DNA from: Woeseiaceae bacterium
GTDB lineage: Bacteria > Pseudomonadota > Gammaproteobacteria > Steroidobacterales > Woeseiaceae
Assembly (NCBI GenBank): GCA_028277185.1
Contig: JANQGQ010000037.1
Span: 62,001-126,000 of the forward strand
Direction of reading: 5' to 3'
DNA: 64,000 nt
In this document: piece after piece, positions 34,122-44,927 of the stretch
Position numbering within the stretch: position 1 is the first letter of the stretch
How the letters are laid out: every line of letters begins with the position of its first letter
Made by a program: the position numbers and the translations under genes
The notes under the pieces: model-generated
Told to the model about the DNA's origin: nothing
Seen by the model: the letters and a program-made list of their open reading frames with translations, nothing else
The model's database searches: none

Positions 34122-35153
34122 GGCGCCGCAGGATTCGCGGACTACCAGCTTCGGCGCCATGAGCGTCGATTCGACAGGTCGTTCCTCGATGAGCCCGACG
34201 ATGGCGTCGACCAGCCCGTCGGCCGCAAGCCGGATATCCTGGCGGACCGTCGTAAGCGCGGGCGTGACGTGCGCGGCAAGCGGCATGTCGTCGAAGCCCA
34301 CGACGCTGACGTCTTCGGGGACCCGGATGCCGGCGTTCAACAGCGCTCTGACCGCACCGATTGCAATGACGTCCGTCACCGCGAAAACGGCGTCGAAGCT
34401 CTCGCCGGCCGCAAGCAGTTGCTCAACGGCCTGATAACCGAGTTCCTCCAGATTGTCCGCATCGACCTTGAGTCCGGGATCCGGATGGACGTTCGCCGCA
34501 AGCAGTGCCTGCATGTAACCTGCGTAACGCGCGCTGAACTCAGGGCTTCGCGGCGAGGTCTGGCCGAGGAACGCAATGCGCTTGCGGCCCAGCGACAAGA
34601 GATGCCGGGCGGCCTGAAAGCCGCCGTTCTCGTTGTCGCAGCCGATCGTATGTCCCGGATGGTCCTTGATGACCGGACCCCAGATTACGTAGCGCGTGTT
34701 CGCGGCGGAAAGCGCCGCAAGCTTCTCGCGATAGGTCACGTAGTTGCCGTAGCCAAGGAGGATCAGCCCGTCGGCCCGATGGCTTGCCTGGTACTCGACG
34801 TGCCAGTCGTCCGATAGCTGCTGGAGCGAGATCAACACGTCGTAGCCGCGGCGCGCCGCCGCGCGGGAGATATAGCCGAGCATCGACAGGAAAAAGGGGT
34901 TGATCTGAGCGTCGGCGCCGCCCGTCTCGTCGAAGAGCAGCAGCGCAATCGTATTGCTTTGGTGCGTCCGGAGGCCCGCGGCATTGCGGTTGACGAAGTA
35001 GTTGAGTTCTTTGGCTATTTCCTGAATGCGGTCGCGCGTCTCCTTGCGGACCAGCGGGCTGTTTCTGAGCGCGCGGGACACGGTTGCCTGAGACACGCCG
35101 GCGATCTCGGCGATATCCCGTGATGTCGGATTGGCCATCTTGAGCGAGCCCAT
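34098..35153 (-). CDS. LacI-family regulator, probable maltodextrin repressor
   Basis: About 351 residues. The N-terminal LacI helix-turn-helix is SRDIAEIAGVSQATVSRALR, then the hinge ELNYFVNRNAAGLRT and a periplasmic-binding-protein-like sensor domain (ADGLILLGYGNYV; IGCDNENGGFQAARHLLSLG; DVSVVGFDDMPLAAHVTPAL). Start is ATG at 35153 or 35138. The last residues, KKGVRHK and stop, are encoded by the repeat at 34103. Position at the end of the sugar locus and the LacI-type palindromes at 13042-13074 and 27074 make it the likely local repressor of maltodextrin genes. Confidence 0.88.
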   Translation of the reverse strand: MGSLKMANPTSRDIAEIAGVSQATVSRALRNSPLVRKETRDRIQEIAKELNYFVNRNAAGLRTHQSNTIALLLFDETGGADAQINPFFLSMLGYISRAAARRGYDVLISLQQLSDDWHVEYQASHRADGLILLGYGNYVTYREKLAALSAANTRYVIWGPVIKDHPGHTIGCDNENGGFQAARHLLSLGRKRIAFLGQTSPRSPEFSARYAGYMQALLAANVHPDPGLKVDADNLEELGYQAVEQLLAAGESFDAVFAVTDVIAIGAVRALLNAGIRVPEDVSVVGFDDMPLAAHVTPALTTVRQDIRLAADGLVDAIVGLIEERPVESTLMAPKLVVRESCGAKKGVRHK

Positions 35154-35207
35154 GCCTGCCAGTCCCCGATTTCCAGTCTCGTTTCTACCACAAGCATACC
35201 GCGAGGA

Positions 35208-35221
35208 TGCAATCGTATTCA
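35208..35221. promoter_or_regulatory. Degenerate LacI-type site upstream of the LacI gene
   Basis: TGCAATCGTATTCA matches the 14-bp operator consensus TGAATACGTATTCA at 11 of 14 positions and lies 55 nt upstream of the LacI gene start. It may serve autoregulation; one intact half-site (CGTATTCA) is present. Confidence 0.4.
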
Positions 35222-35273
35222 TCCCGTATTGGTAAGGACTTGTAACGCGGTTGTAGCAGAATACGGACGAGGC

Positions 35274-36107
35274 TTAAGCGTCGTCCGAAGCAGCCAGCGC
35301 CGCCTTCGCGTGGCGCAGCCGCGAGATGGCCGGCGGGCCCAGCGCAAGCGCGAGTGCCACCTGCAGCGCATCGAGCAGCGCAAGCTGCGCCAGCCGGGAA
35401 CTCATTGGGGTGAAGATGCTGGTGTCTTCGCTGATGTGGCAGGGAAGGAACAGGTCCGCGGCGTCGGCCAGCGGCGACTGCGAGCGGGTGAGCGCCAGCA
35501 CGGTTGCGCCGCCCCGTCGGGCGAGTCCCGCGGCTTCCGTGAGTTCTCGCCAGCGGCCGGTGTGCGACGTCAGCAGCAACACGTCGCCGGCCGTGGCAAC
35601 GGCGGCAAACTGGAGGAGGCCTGGCGCATCCGTGTACGTCGAGCAGGGGATACCCAGACGGAAGAACTTGTGACAGGCATCGCGCGCAACATGGCCGGAC
35701 GCACCGAGACCCGCGAAAACGATCTGTCGCGCGCCCTTGAGTGCGTTGACCGCGGCGGACATCGGCAGCGCGGACAGTTCGCCCCTGAGTTCGTGGAGCG
35801 ACTGGATCGACGCATCCAGAACTTTGGTAGCGGCGTCCGCGACCGAGTCGTCGGGACCGACCCGCGAGTGCAGATAGCTTCCGGGCCGGCTCAATGCCTC
35901 GGTGAGCCTGAGCGTCAGCTCGCGGAATCCCGCGAGGCCGAGGCGCCGGCTGAAACGCACGACCGTCGGCTCGCTGACCTGCGCGGCCCGGGCGACCTCG
36001 CGGAGATTGCTGTTCGCGGCTCGCCGCGGATGCGCGAGAATCCACTTGCCCACGCGGCGTTCGGCGCGCGGCAATCCCGGCAACGACTCTTCTATACGCA
36101 GCAGCAT
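35274..36107 (-). CDS. hexR: HexR, RpiR-family regulator of central sugar metabolism
   Basis: A 277-residue RpiR-type protein. N-terminal helix-turn-helix (about 1-77; NLREVARAAQVSEPTVVRFS then RRLGLAGFREL) and a C-terminal SIS sugar-phosphate isomerase-like domain (about 125-260; IVFAGLGASGHVARDACHKF; VLLLTSHTGRWRELTEAA). HexR senses 2-keto-3-deoxy-6-phosphogluconate, the Edd product, and controls zwf/edd-type operons. Here it is divergent from zwf-pgl-edd-eda-glk and its own start codon overlaps a HexR-box-like palindrome, suggesting autoregulation. Confidence 0.93.
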   Translation of the reverse strand: MLLRIEESLPGLPRAERRVGKWILAHPRRAANSNLREVARAAQVSEPTVVRFSRRLGLAGFRELTLRLTEALSRPGSYLHSRVGPDDSVADAATKVLDASIQSLHELRGELSALPMSAAVNALKGARQIVFAGLGASGHVARDACHKFFRLGIPCSTYTDAPGLLQFAAVATAGDVLLLTSHTGRWRELTEAAGLARRGGATVLALTRSQSPLADAADLFLPCHISEDTSIFTPMSSRLAQLALLDALQVALALALGPPAISRLRHAKAALAASDDA

Positions 36108-36121
36108 GTAGTAAAATTACA
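36107..36121. promoter_or_regulatory. HexR box overlapping the hexR start
   Basis: TGTAGTAAAATTACA (near palindrome) fits the HexR consensus of TGTAAT/ATTACA half-sites. It begins at the last base of the hexR initiation region, so binding would block hexR transcription or early elongation. Confidence 0.75.
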
Positions 36122-36169
36122 GCCCTACAGACACCGAAGTCCACAAAAATTTCCGAAGACGGGCTCGAA

Positions 36170-36184
36170 AGTAGTAAAATTTCA
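36170..36184. promoter_or_regulatory. Second HexR-like box upstream of zwf
   Basis: AGTAGTAAAATTTCA shares GTAGTAAAATT with the box at 36107, 63 bp away, and lies 22 nt before the zwf ATG. The right half is weaker. Confidence 0.6.
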
Positions 36185-36206
36185 AAAAGCGTCTGGGGAA
36201 GAGACG

Positions 36207-37682
36207 ATGGCGAAAATGCTTCCCGCCGACACCTTCGATCTGGTGATTTTCGGCGGCACCGGGGATTTGGCGATGCGGAAGCTGCTGCCGGCCCTGTATC
36301 ACCGCGATCGTGACGGTCAGTTCGATGCCGGCAGCCGCATCATCGCGGCCAGCCGCCGTCCGCTCGAGCGGGAGGCCTATCTGGCGGCCGTGCGCGAGTC
36401 GCTGTCCAAAAACCTCGCTGCCGACGACTTCGACGAAAAGCAGTGGAACGCATTCTCAGACCGGCTGCACTACGTGACGGTAGACGCCAACGCTCCGGAC
36501 ACCTGGGGTGAACTCGCGGCGCTGCTGGCGGATCGGGAGGACCGGATTCGCGTGGCCTATCTGGCGACCGCGCCAGGACTGTACGGCGCGTTTGCCGCGG
36601 GGCTCCGGGAAAACGGCCTGATAACGGCGAACAGCCGCATCGTCCTCGAAAAACCGGTCGGGCGGGATTACGTGACCGCCCGCGAGATCAACGACGCCAT
36701 CGGGCAGTGCTTCCGCGAAAACCAGATCTATCGTATCGATCACTACCTCGGCAAGGAAACGGTGCAGAATCTCCTCGCGCTGCGCTTTGGCAACTCGCTG
36801 TTCGAGCCCCTGTGGCGGCGCGGCGCCGTGGACCACGTGCAGATTACCGTTGCAGAGGATCTCGGCGTCGGCGGCCGCGTCGAGTTTTACGATCGCATCG
36901 GCGCGCTGCGCGACATGGTGCAAAACCACATGCTGCAGCTTCTGTGTCTGGTTGCGATGGAGTCGCCGTCAAGCCTCGATCACGACGCCGTGCGCGACGA
37001 GAAAATGAAGGTCTTGAGAGCGCTCAAGCCCATCGGGGTCGACGACGTCGGCAGCCGGTCCGTGCGGGCGCAGTATTCCGACGGGGCCATTCGCGGCGAG
37101 ACCGTTCCCGCCTATATCGACGAGCTGGCCGACGGCGACGCGAGCAGCACCGAGACCTTCGTTGCGCTGAAAGTCGAAATCGAGAACTGGCGCTGGTCCG
37201 GCGTCCCCTTTTACTTGCGCACGGGTAAGCGTCTGCCCGCAAAACACTCCGAGATCGTGCTGCAATTCCAGGACGTGCCGCACTCGATCTTCCCGGAGCA
37301 GGAGTACAACGTACAGCCGAACCGGCTGACGATTCGCCTGCAGCCCGACGAAGGCGTCAAGCTGTCGGTCATGGCGAAGGAGCCGGGTCCGGGCGGCTTC
37401 GATCTCAGATCCGTGTCGCTGGACCTGAGCTTCGAAGAGACTTTCGGCGTCCGTTACCCGGACGCCTACGAACGACTGTTGATGGAAGTGCTCCGCGGCA
37501 ATCCCGCGTTGTTCATGCGCCGCGACGAGATCGAGGCGGCGTGGAGCTGGATAGACGGTATCATCGCCGGCTGGGCCGGGTCGCGGCAGAAGATGGATTC
37601 CTACGTCGCCGGCTCCTGGGGGCCGAGCGCATCCTCGATGCTGCTCGACCGCGACGGCCGGTCGTGGCATCCGGAGGCCTGA
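36207..37682 (+). CDS. zwf: Glucose-6-phosphate 1-dehydrogenase
   Basis: Oxidises glucose-6-phosphate to 6-phosphogluconolactone with NAD(P). 491 residues. The nucleotide-binding motif [17 protein letters not shown] is at about 14-30 and the active-site [13 protein letters not shown] is at about residue 176, with the catalytic His following in the family pattern. ATG at 36207 with GGAAGAG upstream; the frame is open further upstream antisense to hexR but without homology. First gene of a five-gene operon ending with glk, three nt before pgl. Confidence 0.96.
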   Translation: MAKMLPADTFDLVIFGGTGDLAMRKLLPALYHRDRDGQFDAGSRIIAASRRPLEREAYLAAVRESLSKNLAADDFDEKQWNAFSDRLHYVTVDANAPDTWGELAALLADREDRIRVAYLATAPGLYGAFAAGLRENGLITANSRIVLEKPVGRDYVTAREINDAIGQCFRENQIYRIDHYLGKETVQNLLALRFGNSLFEPLWRRGAVDHVQITVAEDLGVGGRVEFYDRIGALRDMVQNHMLQLLCLVAMESPSSLDHDAVRDEKMKVLRALKPIGVDDVGSRSVRAQYSDGAIRGETVPAYIDELADGDASSTETFVALKVEIENWRWSGVPFYLRTGKRLPAKHSEIVLQFQDVPHSIFPEQEYNVQPNRLTIRLQPDEGVKLSVMAKEPGPGGFDLRSVSLDLSFEETFGVRYPDAYERLLMEVLRGNPALFMRRDEIEAAWSWIDGIIAGWAGSRQKMDSYVAGSWGPSASSMLLDRDGRSWHPEA

Positions 37683-37685
37683 GTC

Positions 37686-38372
37686 ATGTTAGGACAAAAA
37701 TTCGCATCCCGCGCGGCAGCGTCCGAAGCTGCCGCCCAGGCTATTGCCGCGCTCGTAATGCGCCGGCTCGAAGGTCAGTACAAGGCATCGCTGGTGGTTG
37801 CCGGCGGTACGACGCCGCGCCAGTGCTACGAAGTACTCGCCAACCTCAAGCTCGACTGGCCGAACGTCAGCATCGTCCTCGGCGACGAGCGTTGGGTACC
37901 GCCCGATCACGAAGACAGCAACGAGCGCCTGGTCCGCGAAACCCTGCTCAAGGGGCGCGCCGCGGCCGCCGGTTTGCTGCCCGTATACAAGCCGGGTTCC
38001 GACCCGGTCGAGCGCAGTGCCGAAATCAACGCCGAGCTGCGCCAGCTGCCGTTCCCGTTTGCATGCGCCCTGCTCGGGATGGGCGAAGACGGCCATGTCG
38101 CCTCGCTGTTCCCGGACGCGGAGAATCTTTCGGCGGCACTCGACCCCGACAACCTCAATCTCTGCCTGCCGATCGAAACGGCGGCCAGCCCGCATCCGCG
38201 CGTGAGCCTGACGCTGTCGGCGCTGTCGCGCAGCGACCAGATCGTCCTCCTCCTGTTCGGCGACCGGAAGCGCGCCGTGCTCGAGGCGGCGATGTCGCCG
38301 GACAGCGATTTGCCGGTGTCCCGGCTGCTGATGCAGAAGCGCGCCCCGGTCAATATCTTCTGGGCACCGTAG
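37686..38372 (+). CDS. pgl: 6-phosphogluconolactonase
   Basis: A 228-residue Pgl of the DevB type, hydrolysing 6-phosphogluconolactone to 6-phosphogluconate. Motifs: [34 protein letters not shown] and [18 protein letters not shown]. Length is normal. It starts 3 nt after the zwf stop and is followed by edd after 11 nt, so it is cotranscribed. Confidence 0.95.
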   Translation: MLGQKFASRAAASEAAAQAIAALVMRRLEGQYKASLVVAGGTTPRQCYEVLANLKLDWPNVSIVLGDERWVPPDHEDSNERLVRETLLKGRAAAAGLLPVYKPGSDPVERSAEINAELRQLPFPFACALLGMGEDGHVASLFPDAENLSAALDPDNLNLCLPIETAASPHPRVSLTLSALSRSDQIVLLLFGDRKRAVLEAAMSPDSDLPVSRLLMQKRAPVNIFWAP

Positions 38373-38383
38373 CGCAAGCCCTC

Positions 38384-40197
<1,814 letters not shown>

Positions 40198-40201
<4 letters not shown>

Positions 40202-40821
40202 CGAACGGCATGTCGTTCGACGGCGCACGGGTCGTGCCGGTAGTCGTACTCGATGAGGTGGAGACAGCGGTGCCGCTTGCGCGCACGCTGCTGGATGCGG
40301 GCCTCGATGCAATCGAGGTGACGCTGCGTACCCCGTCGGCCGTCGATGCGATCGCGAGGATTGCCCGTGACGTGCCGGACATCCTCGTCGGTGCCGGCAG
40401 CCTGCGGACGCCGGCGCAGATCCGCGCCGTCTGCGACAGCGGTGCCCGTTTCGGCGTGAGTCCCGGCGCGACGCCGGCGCTGCTCGAAGCCGCTGAGGAT
40501 GCGGGCCTGCGGTTCGTGCCCGGGGCTCAGACGGCGTCCGAAATGCTTGCTTTGCTCGAAGCCGGCTTCGTACTGCAGAAGTTCTTCCCCGCCGAACTCG
40601 CTGGCGGCGCCGCCTTTCTCCGCGCCGCGGCGGCGCCGCTGCCGGAAGTCCGGTTCATGCCGACCGGCGGCATCACGCCCGGCAACGCGGGGAGCTACCT
40701 GGCCCTGGACAACGTCGCCGCGGTCGGCGGTTCCTGGCTCACGCCGCGGGATCTTCTCGCGGCGCGGGACTTCGAGGCGATCGGCCGCCTTGCGCGGGAT
40801 GCGGCGCGTATTGCCGTGTGA
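40198..40821 (+). CDS. eda: KDPG aldolase
   Basis: A 207-residue class I aldolase splitting 2-keto-3-deoxy-6-phosphogluconate into pyruvate and glyceraldehyde-3-phosphate. Motifs: [17 protein letters not shown] (catalytic Glu), [12 protein letters not shown] and [18 protein letters not shown] [10 protein letters not shown], which carries the Schiff-base lysine. [17 protein letters not shown] completes the phosphate site. ATGA overlap with edd implies translational coupling. Confidence 0.95.
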
Positions 40822-40857
40822 GAGCATTCGCTCAGGCGAGTGTGGGGCGCGGGCAAC

Positions 40858-41835
40858 GTGGCAACAGTGAGCTACCTGGTCGGTGATATCGGCGGCACCA
40901 ACGCCCGGTTCGCGCTTGCGGATCCCGAAGGCGGCTACGGTTACGAGCACACCCTGGGCTGTGCGGATTTCGAGACGGCCCGGACCGCCATCCAGAGTTA
41001 CCTCGACACGGTTGGCGCGCCGGCGCCCGACGTCATCTGCCTCGCCGCCGCCGGCCCGATCGTCGGGCAAACGGTGCGCTTCACGAACAACCACTGGGTG
41101 ATCGACATCGCCGAGCTCGGGGCGGCGTTCGGCACCGGGCGCGTACGCCTGATCAACGACTTCGAGGCAGTCGCCTGGAGCATTCCTGCCCTGGATGACG
41201 GCGACTGCGTCAGCATCGGCTTGCCGCCGCCGCTGCCGCTCAAGGGGAGGGACTACACCGTCGCGATCACCGGACCCGGAACGGGTCTCGGCGCGGTGGG
41301 CCTGATGGCGCGGGGCGGCATGTTGCTGCCGATTCCCGGCGAGGCAAGCCACAGCGGCTTCGCGCCGGAGACCAAGGTGCAGATAGAGATACTCGAGGCG
41401 ATACGAGAGCGTTTCGACCGCGTGTCGTTCGAGCGCGTGGTGTCGGGTCCCGGCATCGAAAACCTCTATTGGGCGCTATGTACGATTCACGGTGAGCAGC
41501 GGCAGCAGCTCGAAGCCGCGGCCGTTTTCACGGCTGCCGAAAGCGGCAGCGACCCGCGCGCCGCCGAGGCCGTCCAGGTGTTCTTCGAAATCCTGGGACA
41601 GTTCGCCGGCGATCTCGCGTTGTCGCTGAACGCCCACGACGGCGTCTTCATCGCCGGCGGAATTGCCAAGCGTTATCCGGAGCTGCTCGAAAGCGGACGC
41701 TTCCGCTCCGGTTTCGAGAATAAGGGCCGCAATCGCTCGATGATGGAGCGCATCCCGACGCAGCTCATCACACATCCGGAGCCCGGATTGCTGGGCGCCG
41801 CGCACTGTGCGCTCACGGAGCTCGTGGCGCGGTAG
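40858..41835 (+). CDS. glk: Glucokinase
   Basis: ROK-independent bacterial glucokinase of the E. coli Glk type, about 325 residues. ATP-binding GDIGGTNARFALADP at the N-terminus, RLINDFEAVAWSIPAL with the catalytic Asp, and ITGPGTGLGAVGL. Feeds glucose released by the glycosidases into Zwf and the Entner-Doudoroff pathway. The start is uncertain: GTG codons at 40840, 40858 and 40867 are all in frame, none with a strong Shine-Dalgarno. The 3' end overlaps the convergent membrane-protein gene by 23 nt. Confidence 0.93.
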   Translation: MATVSYLVGDIGGTNARFALADPEGGYGYEHTLGCADFETARTAIQSYLDTVGAPAPDVICLAAAGPIVGQTVRFTNNHWVIDIAELGAAFGTGRVRLINDFEAVAWSIPALDDGDCVSIGLPPPLPLKGRDYTVAITGPGTGLGAVGLMARGGMLLPIPGEASHSGFAPETKVQIEILEAIRERFDRVSFERVVSGPGIENLYWALCTIHGEQRQQLEAAAVFTAAESGSDPRAAEAVQVFFEILGQFAGDLALSLNAHDGVFIAGGIAKRYPELLESGRFRSGFENKGRNRSMMERIPTQLITHPEPGLLGAAHCALTELVAR

Positions 41836-42676
41836 GCTCGCCCGCTTCGACGGCGCCGGCCTCCGCCGGGCGGGGCGTCGCCGTAATGCCGGTGACGTGC
41901 CGGGGAAACGCGTCGGCGTCGATGGTCTCCAGGTAAGCATGCCATGCGGCGTAGCCGATGACGGGCACGATGACGATCAGGCCCACAAAGGCGGTCGCGA
42001 GGCCCGCGAGCAGCAGCAACACGATCAGGCAGAGCCACACGAACATGGCCGCCTTGTTGCGAAGGACGGCGTTGATCGACGTGACGATTGCCGTGACGCT
42101 GTCGACGTTGCGATGCATGATCATCGGCAGCGAGAACGCGCTCGCCGAGAACGTCACCGCGGCGAACACGGCGCCCACCGCGCTGCCGAAGGCCAGAAAA
42201 CCGGCAAGCTCCCGCCATGACGCTTCCCCGTCCGTCGGGAAGAACACCGTAACCATGATCGCGGCTCGCGCCCAGACGAGGAAGATGACGAGCAGCACGA
42301 TGGCGAACACCATTTCGTTGCTGAAGTGCCGCCGGAACGCGGCGCGCAGACTGCGCATCAGCAGCGGCTGTTGGTCGCGCTCGAGCTGGGCGCTGATGGC
42401 GTAGAGCCCGATGCAGGTGAGCGGTGCGAGGAACACGAAGCCGCCCAGCATGGCGAACATGATCCACTGACTGCCGCGGAACCATGCCAGAAGCGAAACC
42501 GCGGCGATCAGCACGGCCACGACGAGACCGTAGACGAGGCTCTGCTGCGGCGCTTTCAGGAGGTCCGCGACGCCCGCTCTGAGCCAGCGAAACGGCGCGG
42601 TCGGCGAAAGCCTCCGGCAGGGTGCGACGAACGGCAGCTCCTCACGCCCGGCGGCTTCCGATTGTTTTCCCCCCAT
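41813..42676 (-). CDS. DUF2189-type integral membrane protein
   Basis: A 287-residue membrane protein with about six hydrophobic helices: QSLVYGLVVAVLIAAVSLLA, WIMFAMLGGFVFLAPLTCIG, EMVFAIVLLVIFLVWARAAI, AAVTFSASAFSLPMIMHRNV, AMFVWLCLIVLLLLAGLATA and VGLIVIVPVIGYAAWHAYLE. The N-terminal part before the first helix (FRWLRAGVADLLKAP) and the HRNVD loop match DUF2189 proteins, whose function is unknown. Monocistronic, convergent with glk. Confidence 0.8.
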   Translation of the reverse strand: MGGKQSEAAGREELPFVAPCRRLSPTAPFRWLRAGVADLLKAPQQSLVYGLVVAVLIAAVSLLAWFRGSQWIMFAMLGGFVFLAPLTCIGLYAISAQLERDQQPLLMRSLRAAFRRHFSNEMVFAIVLLVIFLVWARAAIMVTVFFPTDGEASWRELAGFLAFGSAVGAVFAAVTFSASAFSLPMIMHRNVDSVTAIVTSINAVLRNKAAMFVWLCLIVLLLLAGLATAFVGLIVIVPVIGYAAWHAYLETIDADAFPRHVTGITATPRPAEAGAVEAGEPTAPRAP

Positions 42677-42883
42677 GCGGCCTCCGTCTCCTTGAGCTCA
42701 TCAGGTAGCCACTGCCGCGCCCATTGTAGCGGTCCGCGCAACGGCCGCGACGTCGGATGCCCGGACCCGGGGTTCTTGTGCAGTGCAATATATCCGGCAT
42801 AATGGCCGCGCGCCGGCCGGGGAGGCCGCGCAGCGGCTGCATTGGCAGATCGGGTCTCGGGAAAGTCTCAAGGGGTTAGCAGA

Positions 42884-43648
42884 ATGGATCTGAACGGCAA
42901 AACGATCGTCATCACCGGCGGTGCGCGCGGTCTCGGCGGCGCCATGGCGGCCCGGCTCGCGTCGGAGGGCGCGAAGCTGGCGCTCGTCGATCTCGACGAG
43001 GCGGCGCTTCTGGAGCGAACGGCGGCGTGTGTCGAGCTCGGATCGGCGGATGCGCGGAGCTACGTGGCCAACGTGGCCAAAGAAGCCGAGGTGGAAGGAC
43101 TCTTCGACCGGATTGCGGCGGATTTCGGAGCGCTCGACGGCCTCGTCAACAACGCGGGCATTACGCGTGACGCGATGCTGCTCAAGTACAAGGACGGCCA
43201 GCAGGTCCAGAAGATGTCGATCGAGCAGTGGCAGGCCGTCATCGACGTCAACCTGACCGGTGTGTTTCTGTGCGGCCGCGAGGCTGCCGCGAAGATGATC
43301 GAGTTGGGGAGCAAGGGCTGCATCGTCAACATTTCGTCGATCTCGCGGGCCGGCAACATGGGGCAGACGAACTACAGCGCCGCCAAGGCAGGCGTGCAGG
43401 CGATGGCCGTCGTCTGGGCCAAGGAACTCGCGCGCTACGGGATTCGGGCCGCCGCGATCGCGCCCGGCTTCATCGGGACCGAGATGGTCATGTCCATGAA
43501 GCCCGAGGCCCGGGAGAAAATCGAGGGAATGATCCCGGCACGCCGCGTCGGCGACCCGGACGAAATCGCCCGCGCGGTGCAGTTCATATTCGAGAACGAC
43601 TACTTCAGCGGCCGCTGCATCGACGTCGATGGTGCTTTGCGGCTCTAG
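42884..43648 (+). CDS. SDR family oxidoreductase (FabG-like)
   Basis: A 254-residue classical short-chain dehydrogenase/reductase. NAD(P) motif TGGARGLGG at about 12-20, LVNNAGITRD, catalytic Ser in NISSISRAGN, and the YSAAK motif (Tyr and Lys) near residue 163. The ending GRCIDVDGALRL is typical. ATG at 42884 with GGGG 9 nt upstream. Could be a 3-oxoacyl-ACP or acetoacetyl-CoA reductase; no partner genes are adjacent, so the substrate is open. Confidence 0.88.
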   Translation: MDLNGKTIVITGGARGLGGAMAARLASEGAKLALVDLDEAALLERTAACVELGSADARSYVANVAKEAEVEGLFDRIAADFGALDGLVNNAGITRDAMLLKYKDGQQVQKMSIEQWQAVIDVNLTGVFLCGREAAAKMIELGSKGCIVNISSISRAGNMGQTNYSAAKAGVQAMAVVWAKELARYGIRAAAIAPGFIGTEMVMSMKPEAREKIEGMIPARRVGDPDEIARAVQFIFENDYFSGRCIDVDGALRL

Positions 43649-43649
43649 A

Positions 43650-44768
43650 TCAGCCCCTGGCTTCAGGGAGCCCCTGCGACGCGTCCGGCACGAGTTCGCG
43701 GTACAGCGCAAGCGTTTCTTCGATCGTCGTTTCGTTGCGGAAGTCGTCGCGGATGCGGCGCCGCGCCGCCGCTCCCAGACGGCGACGCCGCTCCGGATCG
43801 CGGTACAGGTCGGCGAACGCACGAGCCAGCGCGTCGGCGTCCCGTGGCGGAACCACGAGTCCCGATTCGCCGTGGACCACGAGTTCCGGGCTGCCGCCGG
43901 TATCGGTCACCACGGGCGGCACCGCGTAGACCATCGCTTCGATGACCGACCGCGGCAGACCCTCGCGGCGGGTTGAGGCGAGACCCGCCACGTCACAGGC
44001 CGCGACCAGCGCGGGCGCATCGTCGCGAAAGCCCAGGCGATGGATGCGATCGGCGACGCCGCTTGCGGCGATATGCCGGTCCAGCCGCTCGTCGTCCATG
44101 CTGCCGACCAGCAGCAGATGGGCCGGGATGTCCGGCGGCAGCAGGCCCAGCGCGTCGACGAGATATTCGATGCCTTTTCGGGGGCGGTAGTTGGCCGTGC
44201 AGCCGATCACATAAGCGCCGTCCGGGATGCCGTGCGCCCGGAGGTCGGCCGGCTCGGCGTCGTACCATTCCAGCTTGTGCCCTTTGTAGATACGGACCGG
44301 TCGCGTAGGCGGCATGCGCAGGAACTTCGGGCGCATCGCGAGGAAATAGTCGCGGACGGCATCGCAGACGCACACGATCCGGTCGATCCGCGGATTCAGA
44401 TAGCGCATCCAGGAAACCGGATCGAGAAAGCTCACGGCGCCGACGATGCCGCGGTACGCGATGATGCGCACGTCCAGACCCTTTGCAGCGCGCAGCCCGT
44501 TGCTGATCGCCCGGTTGTTGAACGTGTGCATGATGTCGTAGCGGCCGTCGATCAGCTCCCGGCGCAGGAAGGCAATGTCCTCGGCGTCGAAAGTGCGTCT
44601 GAGCATCCGGTCGATCACGGGGATGCCGGCATCCACGAGCACCTGAAAGTTGGGGCTGGACGACGGCATGATGACCGTGATCTCGATACCCGCGTCGCGG
44701 AGACCGATGAACGTCGCGACCGTCGGCCGGTCCGCGCCCAGGGTAATGCAGAGGGATCGAATTGCCAT
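43650..44768 (-). CDS. Group 1 (GT4-type) glycosyltransferase
   Basis: A 372-residue GT-B glycosyltransferase. The N-terminal acceptor domain (IRSLCITLGADRPTVATFIG) is followed by a C-terminal nucleotide-sugar domain with GCTANYRPRKGIEYLVDALG and the EX7E-type stretch STRREGLPRSVIEAMVYAVP. No signal or membrane segment; probably cytoplasmic, acting on lipid-linked or capsule sugars. It stands alone, so the product cannot be named. Its stop is 1 nt from the convergent SDR stop. Confidence 0.85.
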   Translation of the reverse strand: MAIRSLCITLGADRPTVATFIGLRDAGIEITVIMPSSSPNFQVLVDAGIPVIDRMLRRTFDAEDIAFLRRELIDGRYDIMHTFNNRAISNGLRAAKGLDVRIIAYRGIVGAVSFLDPVSWMRYLNPRIDRIVCVCDAVRDYFLAMRPKFLRMPPTRPVRIYKGHKLEWYDAEPADLRAHGIPDGAYVIGCTANYRPRKGIEYLVDALGLLPPDIPAHLLLVGSMDDERLDRHIAASGVADRIHRLGFRDDAPALVAACDVAGLASTRREGLPRSVIEAMVYAVPPVVTDTGGSPELVVHGESGLVVPPRDADALARAFADLYRDPERRRRLGAAARRRIRDDFRNETTIEETLALYRELVPDASQGLPEARG

Positions 44769-44927
44769 CCGGAGCGTTGCGATGGATCGGTATCCGGGGA
44801 TGGCGGAAAGCTACCACAATGCACCGCGATGCGCGCGATTCGCATACCGGCTTGGGGGTTATTGCGGTCCCGCAGTTCTGCTACAGTCTTCTGCCCATAA
44901 CGACAAGAATCGAGAAAAGAGGGGTTC

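Noticed and set aside
35264..35287. CGGACGA/TCGTCCG hairpin at the hexR 3' end as a terminator
   Set aside because: Seven-bp stem with a 10-nt loop but no U-rich tail on the minus strand.
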